A stretch of DNA of 54,388 bases, taken from the NCBI GenBank assembly GCA_020630335.1, contig JAHDBN010000009.1, positions 28,836 to 83,223 of the forward strand. The letters run 5' to 3'. The position numbers were made by a program, and so were the translations under genes. This document shows, piece after piece, positions 15,932 through 24,675 of this stretch. Within the stretch, counting starts at the first letter, position 1, and each line of letters starts with the position of its first letter. The notes beneath the pieces are model-generated. The model saw only the letters and a list, made by a program, of their open reading frames with translations. It was not told the origin of the DNA and made no database searches. This stretch comes from Bacteriovoracaceae bacterium (lineage in GTDB: Bacteria; Bdellovibrionota; Bacteriovoracia; Bacteriovoracales; Bacteriovoracaceae).

Positions 15932-17328
15932 CGGCCTTTGGGAAATCCATAAAGATTTGCAATCGAAATCCCGCTAAGAATACTTCCCGTTATTCCTAAG
16001 TAACCTTGATCAGTACCGATCAAATGTAAGTTTTTAATTCCTATATTCCCATCTTGAAATTTTTTAGTGGCGCCATAAATAGCTCCACCTATATGAGAAG
16101 TAAACTTCTCAACAGTTAAGGGAGTAAATGTATCAGTAAAAACTAATTCTCTTTTATGATTGGGGTAAAGTTTTTGAACTAAGTTTCTAGCTTTTATTTC
16201 AATTTCTTTTTTAGCTTTCTCATATTCATCTGATTCAAGAGATTTCCAGGAATGATAATTAGCAAGATAAGTAATTCTAATAACACCTTCTTCTCCTTCA
16301 AAGCTCTCATACCCTTCTGGAGAACAAATAATTGCACTTCTTTCATCTATTAAAGTTTCAGGTACTTTGTAGCGAAACTGGTCATCTTCATTATAAAAAC
16401 AAATAGTCGGAAGTTTTTCAGTTAATCTCTCTTTATAAATTAATTGAACCTCTACAAACCCCAGCTTACCTACAGCTTTTTGATCAATGACCTCTCCTAA
16501 AATTTTTTGAGTCTCAGGATAGCCAATAGAAGAAAAAACTTGTTTAGCCTTGATAGACTCTCCATTTGATAACTCTATTAAGTGTTCTTCTTCAATTTTT
16601 CTTATGCGATTAACGGCCACGCCCATTAATTTTACGACTTCTAAAGATTTCAATTTTTCTTGTAAAATTTTAAATAAAGTCCTGATTCCTCCATAAGGCC
16701 TAGAGAAACCTTCCAAGTAAAGTGCTTGAAACATAATACAAAATTGAGAAAAATCAATATCATCTTCCCACGAACTCCCATAATAAAAAACGGGTAAGAA
16801 AATCATTTCTTGTAATTCTTTAGAGCTAATAAATTCTTTTATTTTTTCTCTGCTAGAAACATATTCAGAAGGTTCAGTGGAAACCTTAAAGCTTGCAACA
16901 AGTTCTACTAATCTAAGAAACCCTTCATGATCAGCAGGAAAATATGTTTGTATTTCTGAGCTAAGTAAATCAATTGAATTATTAAATTTTAAAGCTTTAT
17001 TATTAAGGTGAATTGTAGAAAAATTTTGCTCTTGAAGTTTTAACTCATCATAGGGAATTCTTAATTGTCTTAAAATTTTAAGAAGTGGTTTATTTTTAGA
17101 TCCTTTCTTAGCAAAGTTAGTAAGAGCGTGAAGGCCAACATCGAAATATCTGATTCCACCTCTTGAGCCATCAGAGTTTTTTTTCACTCTTTGATAAAAA
17201 GAATTTAATCCACCAATAACCCGGTGTTTCTCAATTATTGCAACCTTAAGTCCAAAGTTTTTTAATCTTAAAGCGCAAGCGATACCACTCATCCCAGCAC
17301 CTATGACGACAGCATCAAAGCTTTTCAT
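15928..17328 (-). CDS. CrtI/carotene-isomerase-like FAD oxidoreductase in the ole operon
   Basis: 466 residues. The N-terminal FAD-binding motif is VVIGAGMSGIACALRL, with GAGMSG at 10-15. A second FAD contact, GIKNLHLIGTDQGYLGITGS, lies near the C-terminus, as in phytoene desaturases and carotenoid cis-trans isomerases. Such enzymes desaturate or isomerise hydrophobic polyene chains at a membrane. No phytoene synthase or other carotenoid gene is nearby, so the substrate is more likely the fatty chain handled by the adjacent ACP, ketosynthase and Ole enzymes (inference). It starts 9 bases after the ACP gene and overlaps oleA. The alternative call is a general amine-oxidase-type flavoprotein. 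Confidence 0.8.
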   Translation of the reverse strand: MKSFDAVVIGAGMSGIACALRLKNFGLKVAIIEKHRVIGGLNSFYQRVKKNSDGSRGGIRYFDVGLHALTNFAKKGSKNKPLLKILRQLRIPYDELKLQEQNFSTIHLNNKALKFNNSIDLLSSEIQTYFPADHEGFLRLVELVASFKVSTEPSEYVSSREKIKEFISSKELQEMIFLPVFYYGSSWEDDIDFSQFCIMFQALYLEGFSRPYGGIRTLFKILQEKLKSLEVVKLMGVAVNRIRKIEEEHLIELSNGESIKAKQVFSSIGYPETQKILGEVIDQKAVGKLGFVEVQLIYKERLTEKLPTICFYNEDDQFRYKVPETLIDERSAIICSPEGYESFEGEEGVIRITYLANYHSWKSLESDEYEKAKKEIEIKARNLVQKLYPNHKRELVFTDTFTPLTVEKFTSHIGGAIYGATKKFQDGNIGIKNLHLIGTDQGYLGITGSILSGISIANLYGFPKGR

Positions 17329-17337
17329 GAATAACTT

Positions 17338-17589
17338 TTAAGCAGATTGAAATTTAGGAGTAAGATAATCCATACAACTTTTTAAGGTTGCTAAGTGAGG
17401 ATAATCTTCTTGAGGAACTTCTATTTTGTATCTCTTTCTAAGCTCCATAACTATATCCAAAAAATCCATAGAATCTAGATCGATTTGTTCTCTTAATGTA
17501 AGGTTATCATCAATCCCACTTACATCCTCATCAGGAGCAATGTCTGTGATAATTTTTAAAACAATGTTTTTTACATCTTGAGCATTCAT
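17338..17589 (-). CDS. Acyl carrier protein dedicated to the ole operon
   Basis: 83 residues, acidic and helical. Ser40 in the LDSMDFLDIV motif is the predicted 4'-phosphopantetheine attachment site. It resembles AcpP in length and charge but has the less common DSMDFLD core rather than the housekeeping DSLDTVE. It therefore looks like a specialised carrier that hands acyl chains to the FabF-type synthase encoded just upstream. It sits between the ketosynthase and FAD-oxidoreductase genes with gaps of 25 and 9 bases. Confidence 0.9.
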   Translation of the reverse strand: MNAQDVKNIVLKIITDIAPDEDVSGIDDNLTLREQIDLDSMDFLDIVMELRKRYKIEVPQEDYPHLATLKSCMDYLTPKFQSA

Positions 17590-17614
17590 ATCTTACCTCT
17601 ATATTTATAAATTC

Positions 17615-18862
17615 TTAGTCTAACTTTTGGACAATTACTACAGAATTAATCCCTAACATCCCAAAAGAATTATTCAAGATTACATCAACTTTCTCAACTT
17701 GTTTAGCTTTGTTTAAGACAAGATTGGAAATTTCACACTCTGGATCCAGATTTTCACAATTTATCCCAGGATGAATCAAAGAATCATCAAAACTAGGGAT
17801 ATTCCCCGCTAATTCTAAAGCTCCAGCAGCTCCCATCGAATGCCCAATATGTCCCTTAGTAAAATTCACATGTGTATTTTTTGAATCTCTAAAAACTTTA
17901 TTTATAGCACTCGCTTCAGAGATATCTCCTGCTCCAGTTCCTGTAGCATGCATATTTACAATATTTACATCTTCTACCTTTAGACCTGCACTTTTTATGG
18001 CTTTTTCAACACACTCAATCTGTCTTTGAGTGTTTGGATTCACATAAGAGCTTGCATCTGAGTTCGTATGATAACCTATAACTTCAGCATAGATCTTCGC
18101 ACCTCTTGCCTTAGCATTTTCTAGGGTTTCTAGTACATAGACGGCCCCACCTTCAGAGATAACTATTCCATCCCTATTTTTATCTAGAGGCTTAATTGAT
18201 TTAGTAGGATCTTGAGGGTTATGAGCAAGTGCGCCTTGAGCAGCAAACCCAGCAAATATACCAAAAGTTTGAGGACTCTCACTTACTCCTCCAGCTAGAG
18301 CATAATCAACTTCTCCAAGTCTTAGCATTTGAAGGCCTTGGATAATGCCCATATTTCCACCAGCACAAGCTGCTCCTATAGTATAGTGAGGCCCTGTAAT
18401 TTTTAAATTAAGAGTTACTTCTCCAGCTGGAGAATTGGCAACTGTTCTAGGGTTATGATGAGGTGTCCAAAGCTTATAATCTAAATCGTTTTGGTGCATC
18501 TGATAAACTTCTTCTTCCGTTTCAACATTACCATGCTCAGTAATTCCTAGGTAAACACCCACTCTATCTTTATCAACATTTTCAAGATCTAGATCAGCAT
18601 CAATTAAAGCTTCATTCGAACAATAAATTGCTATCGCCCCAGCTCTAGTTCCTCTTCTTCTTGATTTTTTAGTTTGATATTTTGTTTCATCAAAATCACA
18701 AAAACCTGCGCTCTGCTCTCCCATATACCTAATATTATTTTGAGTAATTCCTGATTTACCTTCTAAAAGAGCATTTCTAAACTCCATTAAATTATTTCCA
18801 TTAGGAGCAGTTAAGCCTATACCAGTAATTACGATTCTATTGTTTTTGTTTAAACCAGACAT
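17615..18862 (-). CDS. Beta-ketoacyl-ACP synthase II (FabF-type), first gene of the ole operon
   Basis: 415 residues from the ATG at 18862, preferred over a GTG at 18883 because AAAGGGA lies 5 bases upstream and the family start (VITGIGL) follows. The thiolase-fold active site has nucleophile Cys166 (GAACAGGN), His305 (NMHATGTG) and His341 (GHSMGAAG). It elongates acyl-ACP by decarboxylative condensation with malonyl-ACP. Being fixed at the head of an ole operon with its own ACP, it probably makes or extends the chain that OleA condenses; this role is inferred. It is not in a general fab cluster: no fabD, fabG or fabH is in the window. Confidence 0.9.
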   Translation of the reverse strand: MSGLNKNNRIVITGIGLTAPNGNNLMEFRNALLEGKSGITQNNIRYMGEQSAGFCDFDETKYQTKKSRRRGTRAGAIAIYCSNEALIDADLDLENVDKDRVGVYLGITEHGNVETEEEVYQMHQNDLDYKLWTPHHNPRTVANSPAGEVTLNLKITGPHYTIGAACAGGNMGIIQGLQMLRLGEVDYALAGGVSESPQTFGIFAGFAAQGALAHNPQDPTKSIKPLDKNRDGIVISEGGAVYVLETLENAKARGAKIYAEVIGYHTNSDASSYVNPNTQRQIECVEKAIKSAGLKVEDVNIVNMHATGTGAGDISEASAINKVFRDSKNTHVNFTKGHIGHSMGAAGALELAGNIPSFDDSLIHPGINCENLDPECEISNLVLNKAKQVEKVDVILNNSFGMLGINSVVIVQKLD

Positions 18863-18941
18863 TAAATCCCTTTTAAAATCCACATTATTTTAAATTTATA
18901 GATCCAAAAGGCAATGAAATTTAAAGAAAAAGCAATAAATC

Positions 18942-18961
18942 TGGCCCTGATGGCCATTTTT
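18942..18961. other. Small GC hairpin between the ole operon and the histone gene
   Basis: TGGCC (18942-18946) and GGCCA (18952-18956) form a 5-bp inverted repeat followed by TTTTT on the plus strand. It is terminator-like, but no plus-strand gene ends here. It lies in the 18863-19024 divergent promoter region and may insulate the histone gene or act as an operator. Confidence 0.3.
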
Positions 18962-19024
18962 AGAAGATTCTTTGGATAATTTTTATTAGTATTTTGAAAC
19001 AGATAACTAAACAAGGAAGAATAT

Positions 19025-19432
19025 ATGGAAAGTTTAATCGTTGTTTCGAAAGTAAAGAAGCTCATCAAGGAAAGACAAGGGTTTAACACATCGGCATCTT
19101 TTTTTGGTCCATTGAATGAAGATCTAGTGGCATCAATTAATCAAGCGATTGAGCACGCTAAAAAAATGAATAGAAAAACTGTCATGGGAAGAGATTTTAA
19201 TTTTTACAGAGAAGTAGAAAAAGTTGATACAATTTTAGTGGTTTCTTCAAAAATCAAAAAGTTTATCAAATCTACAAGCGGGCTGAATACTTCCGCTCAA
19301 GTTATGGAACAACTCTCTATCAAGGTAGAAGAACTTTGTTTAAATGCCATCAAGAGTGCTGTTGAAAGTAAAAGAAAAACAGTAATGGATAAAGATTTCA
19401 AACCTTTGATTGCAAATAACTCAGTTTACTAA
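19025..19432 (+). CDS. Bacterial histone-fold doublet protein
   Basis: 135 residues made of two similar histone-fold halves. Repeat 1 (about 6-58) begins VVSKVKKLIK, continues GFNTSA and ends RKTVMGRDF. Repeat 2 (about 72-125) begins VVSSKIKKFIK, continues GLNTSA and ends RKTVMDKDF. The RKTV..DF end matches the loop-2/helix-3 region of archaeal and bacterial histones (GRKTV..DI). A fused pair would fold as an intramolecular pseudodimer. Histones are known to be major chromatin proteins in Bdellovibrio; doublet forms are also known in bacteria. It should bind or wrap DNA. SD AGGAAG precedes the ATG. Divergent from the ole operon, with its own terminator. Confidence 0.85.
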   Translation: MESLIVVSKVKKLIKERQGFNTSASFFGPLNEDLVASINQAIEHAKKMNRKTVMGRDFNFYREVEKVDTILVVSSKIKKFIKSTSGLNTSAQVMEQLSIKVEELCLNAIKSAVESKRKTVMDKDFKPLIANNSVY

Positions 19433-19440
19433 AATCCCCT

Positions 19441-19480
19441 ATACCTGAGAATATCAGTAAGTTTTCTTGAGGTATTTTAT
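19441..19480 (+). terminator. Intrinsic terminator of the histone gene
   Basis: ATACCT (19441-19446), followed by GAGAA, pairs with TTCTTGAGGTAT ending at 19475 with one bulge. The loop is about 12 bases and is followed by TTTTATT. It lies 9 bases after the histone stop, so the histone is probably a single-gene transcript. Confidence 0.6.
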
Positions 19481-19531
19481 TAGCTATCATCCTAGTTAGG
19501 TATTAATTTTGTATTTAGCTAGGAGCTAGGC

Positions 19532-21220
19532 TTGAAAAACATTCTTTTAATTTCTTTTTTATATTTTACTTCTTGTACACATATCAAACCTATTTACACT
19601 ACAGATGGTGAGAAGGTTCAAGAACAAGTATTCCAACAGCAAGCTCAAAAAACTAGAATTACTAGTCATGCAAAGCATGTGCAAAGTCATGTAAATATCG
19701 AACAAACAAATGCTGAAGCTAATATTTATCAAGAAGAAGATATTAATTATCAACCAGTTACTCCACCAAACTATACTCCTGGAAATCCTGAAACCTTAAC
19801 GGTTGAAATGGAGAACATAGAGACAGTTGAAAATAAGCAACCTGAAATGACTCAAACACAAGATCATGAAGTTTTAAGTTCTGAAGCTGCAAGTATTTAT
19901 GAAAACTTGGAGATAGCAAATCAACACCTTGATGAAGAAACACCTCAGAGAAATACTAATGCCAAAGTATTAGAAGATGATGAGGACTTTAATGCTTCAG
20001 CAAAACCTCAAGAAATCTTAGAAGTCACTCAACCTTCACCTCAAGTAATCGTCACTCAAGATCAAGCATCTACTACTTCATATGTCGAATCAGAATTCTT
20101 AAGTTATGTTAACGAAGAAAGAAAAAATAAATGGAGAGACTACTTTACAGGTAGTTCTAAAGAAAGATTTGAAAGATTTCTAGCCAATGGATCGAAGTAT
20201 CAAGACTTTGTCATGAGAACATTTATTGAAGAAGGATTGCCAAAAGAATTGTATTATGTGGGAATTGCTGAAAGTGGATACCAAATGAAAGCAAGAAGTT
20301 CAGCCAGTGCAGTCGGGCCGTGGCAATTTATTAAGGGAGCTGGAAAAGAGTATGGTTTGCGCATCAATTCTTATGTTGATGAAAGAAGAAATATTTACAA
20401 AGCAACTAAAGCTGCAGCTTTATACTTTAAAGATCTTTATAACATTTTTGGCTCTTGGGAGTTAGCGCTAAGTGCTTATAATGCAGGACCTTATAGAATT
20501 ATTGCTCTTATTAGAAAATATAATACAAGAGATTATTGGGAATTAATTAAAACTAAAACATTCCCACGAGAAACAGCAGAGTATGTTCCTAAAATTGCAG
20601 CGATTATGGAGCTAGCGAGCAATCCCGAAGCAAATGGTTTTCAAGTTAATTATTTTAGTGATCAAACGAATAAATCATCTCTTATTCCTGTAAGATATTC
20701 TCTATCTCTTGATACTATCGCAAAGAAACTCTCTCTTAGTACAAAAGAGCTAAAAGATCTAAATCCAGAACTTCTAAAAAGTTACACTCCTTTTAGAAAG
20801 AAAACTGCTTATATGATAAGAGTTCCTAATAGAACACTTGAAATGCAATCATCTATTTCTTCTCTTGAACACTACAAAGGAAGTAATCCTTATAGAAGAA
20901 GCTACCAAGTTGCTAAAAAAACAAAATCAGGTATTCATAAAGTAAGAAAAGGAGAGACCTTATCCTCGATTGCCATGAGATATAAGACTTCTTCTATGAA
21001 ACTTATGAAAATTAATAAGTTTAAAAACCCTGTGATTTTTATTGGGCAAAAATTAAAAGTACCAAGTTCCTCTTCTAAGTCTAAAACTCACTTAGTAAAA
21101 AATGGTGAAAATCTAACTTTGATAGCCAAAAAATTTAAAACCACTCCTAAAGCAATTATGAAGAAAAACTCTCTTGAAAATGGAAAGATTTTTCCAGGGC
21201 AAAAGCTTATAGTTAGATAA
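19532..21220 (+). CDS. mltD: MltD-like lytic transglycosylase lipoprotein with two LysM domains
   Basis: 562 residues from a TTG start with AGGAG about 6 bases upstream. Lipoprotein signal with Cys15 (YFTSC). Residues 20-190 are a long acidic, Gln/Glu/Pro-rich unstructured region. The SLT domain spans about 215-360, with catalytic Glu247 in GIAESGYQMK, then AVGPWQF and LSAYNAGPY. Two LysM peptidoglycan-binding domains follow near 463-508 (HKVRKGETLSSIAMRYK) and 518-561 (HLVKNGENLTLIAKKFK). It cleaves glycan strands to 1,6-anhydro products at the cell wall. The N-terminal linker is unusually long compared with E. coli MltD. Confidence 0.92.
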   Translation: MKNILLISFLYFTSCTHIKPIYTTDGEKVQEQVFQQQAQKTRITSHAKHVQSHVNIEQTNAEANIYQEEDINYQPVTPPNYTPGNPETLTVEMENIETVENKQPEMTQTQDHEVLSSEAASIYENLEIANQHLDEETPQRNTNAKVLEDDEDFNASAKPQEILEVTQPSPQVIVTQDQASTTSYVESEFLSYVNEERKNKWRDYFTGSSKERFERFLANGSKYQDFVMRTFIEEGLPKELYYVGIAESGYQMKARSSASAVGPWQFIKGAGKEYGLRINSYVDERRNIYKATKAAALYFKDLYNIFGSWELALSAYNAGPYRIIALIRKYNTRDYWELIKTKTFPRETAEYVPKIAAIMELASNPEANGFQVNYFSDQTNKSSLIPVRYSLSLDTIAKKLSLSTKELKDLNPELLKSYTPFRKKTAYMIRVPNRTLEMQSSISSLEHYKGSNPYRRSYQVAKKTKSGIHKVRKGETLSSIAMRYKTSSMKLMKINKFKNPVIFIGQKLKVPSSSSKSKTHLVKNGENLTLIAKKFKTTPKAIMKKNSLENGKIFPGQKLIVR

Positions 21221-21226
21221 AAATCC

Positions 21227-22021
21227 ATGAAAATAAAACAAGCATGCAAGGCCATACTCGCTGTCAGCATAGTCATAATTTATATGCTCCATGCTTTTTG
21301 CTTCTACCCTGTAAGGTTCATTAATAAATTTTTTTATAAACGAATCTCTTCTTTACTCGCAAGCTTTTATTTAAAAATTTTACTAAATGTTCTAGGAATT
21401 CATGTCGTTATTAAAAATGATCACCTTATCCCTTCTCACCAAGCAGTTTTATCAATTTCAAATCATTTAGGTTACGTCGAAATTTTTTCAATTGCTTCTA
21501 TTTTACCTTTAAGCTTTATTACATCTTTTGAAATGCGCGAGCGAAAAGGTGTAGGCCTTTTGTGTGATATAAATGGAGCTTCATATGTAGAAAGAAGGCG
21601 AGAAAAAAGATCATCAGAGAATCGGAAAGAAGAATTAAATGATATATACCAGACATTAAATCAAGGAGTTAATATCGCTCTTTATCCTGAAGCTACCAGT
21701 ACTAATGCAGAACAAGTTCTGCCTTTTAAAAAACCTATGTTTATCCCTGCATTTGATCTCAATATACCAGTTCTTGCTTCTGTGGTTAATGTTATCAGTA
21801 TTAATAATGAAAAGTTTTCGATAAAGAATCGAGATTTTGTCTGCTGGTATGGAGATTTTAATCTCATTGAACACATATGGCGATTTCTTTCAATCAAAGA
21901 AGTCACTGTAGAAATTGAGTTTTTAGAGCTCATTTATCCTGAAAGATTCCAAGAACTTCCTGCTTTAGTTAAGTACTCTGAAGATTTGATTCGCCAAAAC
22001 TTCAAGCATATTTCAAAATAA
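21227..22021 (+). CDS. 1-acyl-sn-glycerol-3-phosphate acyltransferase family (PlsC-like)
   Basis: 264 residues with N-terminal hydrophobic helices. Acyltransferase motif I is NHLGYVE at 79-85 (H80 with Glu at the usual Asp position of HX4D) and motif III is YPEATST near 153. It transfers an acyl chain to a lysophospholipid or similar acceptor at the inner membrane. The Asp-to-Glu change and PEAT instead of PEGT suggest a divergent subfamily such as ornithine-lipid or lyso-lipid acyltransferases rather than the housekeeping PlsC. It begins 7 bases after the MltD stop, so it is probably co-transcribed. Confidence 0.82.
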   Translation: MKIKQACKAILAVSIVIIYMLHAFCFYPVRFINKFFYKRISSLLASFYLKILLNVLGIHVVIKNDHLIPSHQAVLSISNHLGYVEIFSIASILPLSFITSFEMRERKGVGLLCDINGASYVERRREKRSSENRKEELNDIYQTLNQGVNIALYPEATSTNAEQVLPFKKPMFIPAFDLNIPVLASVVNVISINNEKFSIKNRDFVCWYGDFNLIEHIWRFLSIKEVTVEIEFLELIYPERFQELPALVKYSEDLIRQNFKHISK

Positions 22022-22137
22022 TCTTTTTTAAAACATGAATTTTTTTCACACATTTTTATGATCTTAATGTCTCTTTTTTAATTTTATGTTATGAATTCAA
22101 CGAAGTTATAAGTTTTAAATAAGACACAGGTTTATTC

Positions 22138-23205
22138 ATGAAGTTTTTCTTTTTATTTTTCACATTAACCTGTTTTTCTCAATTTAACTCTAAAAAATCT
22201 ATAAAGTATCTAGAATCTGAAAATAATAAATGGAACCAAGACCATCTCAATGCTAAAGCAGATTCAGGAGACGCTTGTATTAGTTGTCATACATCGTTAC
22301 CGACTGCTTTGATTCATCCAACACCTAAAAAATCTAAAAGCTTAGCAAAAACTAAAAAGTACATTTCTACTAGAATACATAACTTTAAAAGATATGGCTT
22401 TTTAGATAATCCAGAAACGAAGGAGCATAAGAACAGCAACCAACCTTGGTATGAAGCAACGCCTTCTTTTTCTAATGAACTAATAATTTCAAGTGTTATT
22501 CTTTTACATCTCTCTAAGAAGGATCAAAATTTTAGTGATAAACAATTGGTCTATGATGGTCTAAAACTTCTATTTTCGAGGCAGTTAGATTCGGGCTCTT
22601 TTAATTGGCTTGATTATTTTGATTTAGAGCCATTTGAATCTAAGCATGGAGTCTATTGGGGACTTACCCATTTAATCCATGCCATTGAATCTCATCCTAA
22701 GGCGAGTTCAATAAAAAGAATAAAAACAAAACATGTAAAAGGTCACTCTTTAAGCATTAATACTGGAATAAAAAAAATTAAAACCTATCTTAGTAAAAAA
22801 TTTAAATCTCAACCCTTGCATAATAAATTGATGGCGATTTGGGCTGAAAATGTAGCCTCACAAAAATTTTTAAAAGACAATGAAATATTAAAAACAATTA
22901 AAGAAGTAAAAAAACTTTACCGTGAAAAGAACTCGAATCAAGGTGGATGGAACATTTTTGATTTTTTTAAAAGAACATCCCCTGATAAGATAAACATTGA
23001 TACTTATGCGACTTGTTTAACAATTATTTCCTTAGGTCAACTCGCTAGTGAAGTCATGAGTTCAGAGCTTAAAAATGCAAAAAAATGGGCCTTGAAACAA
23101 ATGAAAAAAAATGGAGCTTTTGAAACTTATTCTTTGAACACGGAGGAAAAATCGGTCTATATGTCTCATGTCGCAACTTCATTGTGTATTGAAGCTCTAC
23201 AATAG
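22138..23205 (+). CDS. Secreted protein with one haem-binding motif and toroid-like repeats
   Basis: 355 residues. Signal peptide MKFFFLFFTLTCFSQ. One c-type haem motif, CISCH, at 47-51. The rest is helical, with repeated patterns such as YDGLKLLFSRQLDSGSFNW, NSNQGGWNIF and MKKNGAFETYSL. These resemble the QxxxGSW/GGW-type repeats of alpha/alpha toroid folds (squalene cyclase, prenyltransferase). This could be a periplasmic haem protein with a toroid scaffold; no enzyme activity can be assigned. The 22022-22137 gap before it is T-rich without a clear terminator. Its stop lies 8 bases from that of the convergent gene. Confidence 0.6.
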   Translation: MKFFFLFFTLTCFSQFNSKKSIKYLESENNKWNQDHLNAKADSGDACISCHTSLPTALIHPTPKKSKSLAKTKKYISTRIHNFKRYGFLDNPETKEHKNSNQPWYEATPSFSNELIISSVILLHLSKKDQNFSDKQLVYDGLKLLFSRQLDSGSFNWLDYFDLEPFESKHGVYWGLTHLIHAIESHPKASSIKRIKTKHVKGHSLSINTGIKKIKTYLSKKFKSQPLHNKLMAIWAENVASQKFLKDNEILKTIKEVKKLYREKNSNQGGWNIFDFFKRTSPDKINIDTYATCLTIISLGQLASEVMSSELKNAKKWALKQMKKNGAFETYSLNTEEKSVYMSHVATSLCIEALQ

Positions 23206-23213
23206 AATTAATA

Positions 23214-24599
23214 TTATAAATCTCCAATACCAAGCTTTACACGAGCATCCTCGGATTGATTAAAGTGGGCCCTACCATCATTCTTATAAACAATCCCATC
23301 AATCACAACTTCTTGCTCCTCTGGACGCAATTGAAAATTGCGCATGAATAGCTTAATTCGTTGATCTTTAGATAAATTAAAATCTTCAACACCATAAATT
23401 TTCTCACGCATTGCCTGAGCTCTTTTTTGTACTTTTAAATATTTATTGATTGTTTCTTCAATTTCAGCTTCTAAAGATTTCCCAGAAATTCCTTTACCTG
23501 AAAAAACTGAATTTTTTACTAATTTGGGTACCCATTCTTCTTCAATATTACTCAGTGAAACTTTCTTAGCCATTTTTTTCAGAGTTTTATTATCTGATAG
23601 TAATAAAGTCATCATCGCTTCTTCTAGATCCATGTTTCTTTTTATTTTAGGATAAACTGTAGACTTTCCAATCTTCTTTGCAAAAAAACGATTCAGTTGA
23701 GTTTCAAAATCATATTGAACTCGATCAACACCTTCGTATAAACCTCCAACTAATCTAAATCTCAGTGGATTTTTCATCTTAGCAGCATACATCATCGTGC
23801 CAAGACCTAAGGGATGGGTGTATCCCCAGTGGATATGCTTCATATCGTGATCTTTAGCAAACATAGGCCAGAGATTATAAAACTCTATTAGGCGAATATC
23901 AGGTATAGAAATGATTCCGAGATTTCCTTGCTTGATTTTATTATAAAGATTTTTTTTCTCTTTAACTCCCTTCTTCATATTCACATGCACCCAAGATTCT
24001 ACATATTTTTCATATTCTGGAAGCTTCATATATTTAATCTTGCTCATTGTTTGACCACTTTTTAGCATAAAAAAATCTTTCTTGGGGACTACATCAAAAT
24101 CAGATTTTTGAAACTTTTCAAATGTATACAATTCTTGAATTAGTTTATATTTCCCCGACTTCACCCAATCTAGAGCATTTTTTCTCTTGGCCCACTTAAA
24201 TTTAGAGAATTTTTTGGAAGAACCTCTGGGTCCTTTTCTAATAACTGCTTCAAATAAATCATTTAAATCATTAGAAAACTTTAGGAATAGTTCTGATCTT
24301 TCTAACCAATCTGAAGGATTAGGATTTTCAGCTTTTATATGCTTTGATACAATTTTTATAATTTTTTCAAACGAATCAGTTTCATTAAAAATATACTCCT
24401 GACCAGTATGTTTTTTAATCAAAGATTTTAAGTAAGTATCTATTTTTTTACTTCGAATTTTTAAATCTTTAGGAATATATATAGCTGAAGAGGTGTAATT
24501 ATTACCTTTTAAAACACTTAATAAATCTTCACAATTAGATGAAAGTACTAAACAAGGGATTATTAATACACAAAAAAGATATTTAAAGGTTTTATTCAT
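23214..24599 (-). CDS. Secreted protein of unknown function
   Basis: 461 residues with a signal peptide (MNKTFKYLFCVLIIPCLVLSSN). The mature protein is basic, lysine-rich and mostly helical. A His/Asp-rich patch near the middle (FAKDHDMKHIHWGY) could bind a metal. No family recognised. It lies alone on the minus strand with the serine protease gene 76 bases upstream, and no convincing promoter or terminator distinguishes the two transcripts. Confidence 0.62.
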   Translation of the reverse strand: MNKTFKYLFCVLIIPCLVLSSNCEDLLSVLKGNNYTSSAIYIPKDLKIRSKKIDTYLKSLIKKHTGQEYIFNETDSFEKIIKIVSKHIKAENPNPSDWLERSELFLKFSNDLNDLFEAVIRKGPRGSSKKFSKFKWAKRKNALDWVKSGKYKLIQELYTFEKFQKSDFDVVPKKDFFMLKSGQTMSKIKYMKLPEYEKYVESWVHVNMKKGVKEKKNLYNKIKQGNLGIISIPDIRLIEFYNLWPMFAKDHDMKHIHWGYTHPLGLGTMMYAAKMKNPLRFRLVGGLYEGVDRVQYDFETQLNRFFAKKIGKSTVYPKIKRNMDLEEAMMTLLLSDNKTLKKMAKKVSLSNIEEEWVPKLVKNSVFSGKGISGKSLEAEIEETINKYLKVQKRAQAMREKIYGVEDFNLSKDQRIKLFMRNFQLRPEEQEVVIDGIVYKNDGRAHFNQSEDARVKLGIGDL

Positions 24600-24675
24600 A
24601 CTACTAGAATTATAAAGTATTGGTTTTTAAATTCGAGTAGTATGAAAATATTACGATAAATAAAAAGTAATCTTT

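Noticed and set aside
15928-17328. Carotenoid biosynthesis gene (true phytoene desaturase)
   Set aside because: No phytoene synthase, cyclase or GGPP synthase is nearby, and the gene is locked in the ole operon, so only the fold, not the carotenoid substrate, is claimed.
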